Shown piece by piece: positions 60,531-64,000 of a stretch of 64,000 bases of DNA (its first letter is position 1; every line of letters starts with the position of its first letter). The translations under genes were made by a program, and so were the position numbers. The notes beneath the pieces were generated by a model. It was not told the DNA's origin, ran no database searches, and saw nothing but the letters and a program-made list of their open reading frames with translations. The DNA comes from Streptomyces coffeae (GTDB taxonomy: Bacteria; Actinomycetota; Actinomycetes; Streptomycetales; Streptomycetaceae). The stretch covers positions 62,001 through 126,000 of the forward strand of contig NZ_JAERRF010000007.1 in the NCBI RefSeq assembly GCF_016741875.1, written 5' to 3'.

Positions 60531-60680
60531 GGTGGACACCTTTCGACAACCTCCTTCGGTGTGAACAGCGTCGAGTTCGATCTGGATCGACTTCCCTGTG
60601 CGTCGACCGTGGCTGGTGGGGAGGCGTGGGGTACGCGCTGCGCTCCGGCACTCCATCGAACTTCATTCCGAGTGGGCTTT

Positions 60681-60693
60681 TGTGCGATGCACA
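60681..60693. promoter_or_regulatory. Palindrome TGTGC-GAT-GCACA upstream of the amidohydrolase gene
   Basis: Five-base arms lie around GAT, 150 bp upstream of the amidohydrolase start. It shares the GTGC/GCAC core with three further sites at 60766-60816 and may be bound by the same protein. Confidence 0.4.
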
Positions 60694-60765
60694 GACCCGA
60701 ACCCCGGCGACCCGCGACTGCTTCGCCGCCAGGCTATTTCGAGCCGAAGCAGCTGTGTATCCCGG

Positions 60766-60816
60766 CAGTGCACCGGATATGTTCCGACAGTGCACTGCCT
60801 CCCTTTCCGTGCACTG
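60766..60816. promoter_or_regulatory. Three GTGCAC-core sites in the amidohydrolase/esterase divergent region
   Basis: CAGTGCACCG (60766), CAGTGCACTG (60788, perfect palindrome) and CCGTGCACTG (60807) are spaced 22 and 19 bp, about two helical turns. Regular phasing of a palindromic core in a divergent promoter suggests cooperative regulator binding. No regulator gene adjoins. Confidence 0.55.
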
Positions 60817-60968
60817 CGAGGTCAGCGCCGGTGCGCTGGCGGTCAATTTCCGTCGCCTGCGCGGTTTTAGCGTGGTGACCGACGACTCCGCAGATCGCTG
60901 CGTCTGGCCCGGAGTCGCCTTCCCTCGCCGGAGAGACCGGCGCAGCACAGGAAACTCGGGAGAATCAC

Positions 60969-61940
60969 ATGTCCGACGCCGTCGAGCCGGTCCAGCCGGT
61001 CCTGGAGCCGGCGGCAGCCGCGTTCGCCGAGGCCACCGCCAACCCGCCCTACCTCTTCGACCTGCCGCCCGCCGAGGGCCGCAAGGCGGTCGACGAGGTG
61101 CAGTCCGGCGAGATCGCCAAGCCGCAGATCGACGAGGAGTGGATCACCATCTCGGGCGGCCCGACCGGCAGCGTCCGGGCACGCATCGTCAAGCCCGCCG
61201 GCGCCGAGGGCACCCTTCCCGTTGTTCTCTACATCCATGGCGCGGGCTGGGTGTTCGGCAACGCTCACACCCACGACCGCCTGGTGCGCGAGCTCGCCGC
61301 CGGCGCAAATGCCGCCGTGGTGTTCCCGGAGTACGACCTCTCTCCCGAGGTCCGTTATCCGGTCGCCATCGAGCAGAACTACGCGGTGGCCCGGTGGGTC
61401 GTGGAGCAGGGCGCGTCCAAGGACCTGGACGGCTCGCGGCTGGCGGTGGCCGGTGACTCCGTCGGCGGGAACATGGCCGCCGCGCTGACGCTGATGGCCA
61501 AGGAGCGCGGCGACGTCCCACTGGTGCAGCAGGTGCTGTTCTACCCGGTCACCGACGCGAGCTTCGACACCGGCTCCTACCACCAGTTCGCCACCGGCTA
61601 CTTCCTGCGGCGCGACGGCATGCAGTGGTTCTGGGACCAGTACACGACCGACGAGGCCGAGCGCGCCCAGATCACCGCCTCCCCACTGCGGGCCACCACT
61701 GAGCAGCTGCGGGATCTGCCGCCGGCCCTGGTCGTCACCGGCGAGGCCGACGTGCTGCGGGACGAGGGCGAGGCGTACGCCAACAAGCTGCGCGAGGCCG
61801 GCGTCCCGGTCACCGCCGTGCGCTTCCAGGGCATCATCCACGACTTCGTGATGCTCAACTCTCTGCGCGGCACGCACGCCGCCGAGGCCGCCATCACGCT
61901 GGCCACCGGCACCCTGCGCACCGTGCTCCACGCCGGCTGA
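60969..61940 (+). CDS. Alpha/beta hydrolase of the hormone-sensitive-lipase family
   Basis: This 323-residue esterase has the oxyanion motif VLYIHGAGWVFGNAHTHDRL (HGAGW near residue 90), the nucleophile Ser in VAGDSVGGNMAAALTL (GDSVG near 165), acid Asp in VVTGEADVLRDEGEAY and His in GIIHDFVMLNSL. HSL-family enzymes hydrolyse short-chain esters of hydrophobic compounds. GGGAGA precedes ATG 60969. It is divergent from the large amidohydrolase and probably co-regulated with it through the GTGCAC sites. Confidence 0.9.
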   Translation: MSDAVEPVQPVLEPAAAAFAEATANPPYLFDLPPAEGRKAVDEVQSGEIAKPQIDEEWITISGGPTGSVRARIVKPAGAEGTLPVVLYIHGAGWVFGNAHTHDRLVRELAAGANAAVVFPEYDLSPEVRYPVAIEQNYAVARWVVEQGASKDLDGSRLAVAGDSVGGNMAAALTLMAKERGDVPLVQQVLFYPVTDASFDTGSYHQFATGYFLRRDGMQWFWDQYTTDEAERAQITASPLRATTEQLRDLPPALVVTGEADVLRDEGEAYANKLREAGVPVTAVRFQGIIHDFVMLNSLRGTHAAEAAITLATGTLRTVLHAG

Positions 61941-62106
61941 CACCGCGCTCCGCGCAGCCGGCGCTCGTGGCCGGCGCCGACGAGGCGATCAACCCCGGGG
62001 TCCAGCGCTTCGGTGCCAAGGCGGCGAGCGGCAGCGTGCACAGCCGCGCGAACGAACTCCCCGTACGGGGTCGTCCGCGCGGCTCGTCCGTCCCGGGCGG
62101 GCCTCT
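61941..62106. other. Short intergenic region, no feature recognised
   Basis: This is GC-rich sequence between the esterase gene and the convergent LtrA gene. No hairpin strong enough to call a terminator was found. Confidence 0.3.
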
Positions 62107-63234
62107 TCACCGGCGCCGCACCGTGACCACCGCGACCAGGACCGCCAGCAGCGCACCAGCGGCCAGGGCAGGCGCCGGGGACCAGGCAGCCAGCAGGATG
62201 CCCACCGCGGCGACGGGGTACGGAATCCGCTCGGCCGCGCTCTTTTGGTGGGGCCGGAGGTGCACGGCCCACAGCGTGATCAGGAAGACGGCCGCCGGGA
62301 CGGAGACCGCCGCACCGGCGGCCGGCGACGAGGCGCCGGAGTGACGCGTGACGTGATCGGCGTACGCGGCCAGGCCGGCTCCCTCGGCGGTCGCCGAGGC
62401 GAAGATCAGGTAGTGGCCGTAGGCCCAGGGGAATCTCCTGCGATGGGCCTGGTGCGTGGTCGCGAGCAGGGTGTGCGCGGGCCTGGCGAAGTACAGCCAC
62501 CACATGGCGTAGGCCATGAGCAGGCCGCCGGCCGCTACCGCGTAGAGCGAACCGGTGGCATGGTGCCGGTCGAAGGCGTTCCGGACAGCGACGGTGGCGG
62601 CCGCGGCGGACTCACCGAGCACGATAAGGGTGAACAGCTCGTAGCGCTCCGCGATGTGGTGCGGATGCCATGGCGTCATCCCAGCGGACTGCGCCCACAC
62701 AGGGACTGAGAGCTCGGCCACGATCATCACCACGATACCGGGCAGCCGCAGGGTGGCGGGGAGGAAGAGCAGGCCAACCCATCCGAGTTGGCACACCGTA
62801 ACCCCGGTGGCGAAACGCAGCGTGGTTCTCCGCCGGGCGGGATCGGACAGTGCGGCGCGCAGCCACAGCCCGGCCAACGCCGTACGCAACACGACGTATC
62901 CGAGCGTGATGACGCGCAGATCGCCGTCCTCGAACGCGCGGCGAACGCCGGCGGCGAGCACGAGCGAGCCCGTGATCTGGGCGAACACCGTCAGCCGGTA
63001 CGGGACGTCGTCCGGGTCGTAGGCGGAGGCGAACCAGGTGAAGTTCATCCACGCCCACCAGATGGTGAAGAAGACCAGCGCAAAGCGCAGCGAGCCGGTG
63101 GCGTAGTTCCCGTCTGTCAGTGCCCCGCGCAGACTCCCGGACGCCTGCGCCACCGCGATCACGAAGCACAGGTCGAAGAAGAGCTCCAGCGAGGTGGCGG
63201 CCCGGTGCGGCTCGCCGGGGTCGCGGCCCACCAT
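62107..63234 (-). CDS. Low temperature requirement A (LtrA)-family membrane protein
   Basis: This 375-residue membrane protein has about 10-12 hydrophobic spans. It has the LtrA signature near the start (AATSLELFFDLCFVIAVAQA and FFTIWWAWMNFTWFASAYDP) and HIAERYELFTLIVLGESA in the middle, which is diagnostic for the family. Function is unknown. ATG 63234 was chosen because GGTGG precedes it. The frame is open further upstream over the end of the reductase gene, so a start a few codons earlier cannot be excluded. It lies about 50 bp after the reductase stop and is probably co-transcribed. Confidence 0.85.
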   Translation of the reverse strand: MVGRDPGEPHRAATSLELFFDLCFVIAVAQASGSLRGALTDGNYATGSLRFALVFFTIWWAWMNFTWFASAYDPDDVPYRLTVFAQITGSLVLAAGVRRAFEDGDLRVITLGYVVLRTALAGLWLRAALSDPARRRTTLRFATGVTVCQLGWVGLLFLPATLRLPGIVVMIVAELSVPVWAQSAGMTPWHPHHIAERYELFTLIVLGESAAAATVAVRNAFDRHHATGSLYAVAAGGLLMAYAMWWLYFARPAHTLLATTHQAHRRRFPWAYGHYLIFASATAEGAGLAAYADHVTRHSGASSPAAGAAVSVPAAVFLITLWAVHLRPHQKSAAERIPYPVAAVGILLAAWSPAPALAAGALLAVLVAVVTVRRR

Positions 63235-63284
63235 GCCGCGCCACCGCCGGACGGCCGGGCCCGTGCTCGTGATCGGGACGTGGC

Positions 63285-64000
63285 TCAGCGGAGGGCTCCC
63301 AGGGCCGCCTCGATCGTCCGGTGGAAGGTGGGATAGGTGTAGATCATGTGCTGAAGCCGGTCGACGGGGACCTCGGCATGGATGGCCACGTTCAGCCCGT
63401 AGAGCACCTCGCCTCCCGCCGGCCCCGCCGAGGTCGCGCCGATCAGCACGCCGCGGTCGGCGTCCTCGACGAGTTTGATGAACCCTTGGTTGCCCGGCCC
63501 ATGGATCCAGCCGCGCGTGGAGGAAGGGATGGTCACCATGCTGGTGCGCACCCGCAGTCCTCGCTCCCGTGCCTGACGCTCCGTCAACCCCACGGACCCG
63601 ATCTCCGGATCGGTGAACGTGACGCGGGGCAGCGCCCGGTAGTCGGCATCGGGGCCGGGCTGCCCGAGGATGTCCCGGACGGCGATCTCCGCCTGATACA
63701 TCGACACGTGGGTGAAGGCGCCACGGCCGGTGATGTCGCCGACCGCCCACAGCCCTTCCCCGGCCCGCATCTGCCCGTCCGTGGGCACGACTGCCGCCGT
63801 CGGATCGAGCCCCACCGTGTCGACCGCCAGCGTGGTCAGGTCGGTGTGACGTCCGGTGGCGACCAGGAGCCGCTCAGCACTCAGCATCTGCTCATTGCCC
63901 TCAAGGCGGACGGTGAACTCGGTGCCGTCATGGCTGACCTGCCGCGCCCGGGCACCCGTGAGAACGGTGACACCGTCCGCGCGCAGAACCTGCGCGGCCA
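63285..64000 (-). CDS. FAD-dependent pyridine nucleotide-disulfide reductase (N-terminus outside window)
   Basis: The minus frame is open to the window end and gives about 238 C-terminal residues. The visible part has AAQVLRADGVTVLTGARARQ, then SAERLLVATGRHTDLTTLAV, the FAD-binding GLWAVGDITGRGAFTHV, and the dimerisation domain (ALPRVTFTDPEIGSVGLTER, then QGFIKLVEDADRGVLIGATS) ending in the conserved HxxxxYPTFHRTIEAAL. This matches mercuric-reductase or dihydrolipoamide-dehydrogenase-like enzymes. The redox-active CxxxxC disulfide of the first FAD domain lies beyond the window, so substrate class is open. Confidence 0.85.
   Translation of the reverse strand, partial: AAQVLRADGVTVLTGARARQVSHDGTEFTVRLEGNEQMLSAERLLVATGRHTDLTTLAVDTVGLDPTAAVVPTDGQMRAGEGLWAVGDITGRGAFTHVSMYQAEIAVRDILGQPGPDADYRALPRVTFTDPEIGSVGLTERQARERGLRVRTSMVTIPSSTRGWIHGPGNQGFIKLVEDADRGVLIGATSAGPAGGEVLYGLNVAIHAEVPVDRLQHMIYTYPTFHRTIEAALGALR

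Overview
The window is high-GC actinobacterial DNA and reads like a Streptomyces chromosome arm. Codon third positions are strongly GC-biased, GTG and TTG starts are common, and LAL/LuxR, AraC, TetR, PadR, WYL and ABATE/CGNR regulators are abundant, as are secondary-metabolism enzymes. No rRNA, tRNA, ribosomal protein or other core housekeeping gene was seen, which also suggests an accessory arm. Genus and species are inferred; nothing in the window fixes them.

Region 1 (1 to about 34.6 kb) is a mosaic of intact accessory genes and decaying DNA. Intact units are: a nuclease-fold protein / dehydrogenase small subunit / GMC dehydrogenase operon (2.3-5.3 kb); a DUF4232 lipoprotein; a GH1 glucosidase beside a TetR regulator; a secreted M19-like plus discoidin protein; a carotenoid oxygenase divergent from a PadR regulator; an epoxide hydrolase divergent from a CGNR regulator; a secreted lipocalin-like protein divergent from a TetR regulator; a PadR/membrane-protein operon; a WYL regulator beside a NIPSNAP protein; a DUF5937-ArsR regulator divergent from an MFS exporter; an MFS plus beta-propeller pair; and a secreted metallophosphatase. 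Between them lie wrecked genes (amidase, alpha-galactosidase, MFS, Rhs, sulfatase fragment, VOC fragment, TIGR02391 fragment) and scars of at least six kinds of mobile element (IS1182, ISL3, IS3-like integrase type, IS5, tyrosine recombinase, IS110). All mobile-element genes seen are truncated or frameshifted.

Region 2 (34.7 to 43.2 kb) is the most striking part, a compact terpenoid gene cluster. Six genes on the minus strand are packed head to tail with 1-16 nt gaps or ATGA overlaps: a 630-aa squalene-hopene-cyclase-like class II cyclase, a UbiG-like methyltransferase, a UbiA/MenA-like membrane prenyltransferase, a polyprenyl diphosphate synthase, a cytochrome P450 and an FAD monooxygenase. 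A second FAD monooxygenase is divergent. The set suggests a long isoprenoid chain that is built, transferred or cyclised by the UbiA protein, protonatively cyclised by the class II enzyme, then methylated and oxidised.

Region 3 (43.2 to 46.3 kb) holds small oxidative-metabolism genes: an alpha/beta hydrolase, an AhpD-like protein, a pirin and a GNAT protein. Region 4 (46.4 to 54.6 kb) is a regulator array in which two giant LAL/LuxR ATPases alternate with two AraC proteins. Region 5 (54.7 to 64 kb) carries an MFS transporter with an extra C-terminal domain, a DUF1275 protein, a DoxX protein, an isochorismatase-family hydrolase, a large amidohydrolase divergent from an alpha/beta esterase, an LtrA membrane protein and the truncated start of a flavin disulfide reductase gene.

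The other recurrent signal is a set of clean inverted or direct repeats in divergent promoter regions next to local regulators (about 15.86, 17.78, 21.98, 24.49 and 28.98 kb). They look like operators and give direct regulator-site hypotheses.
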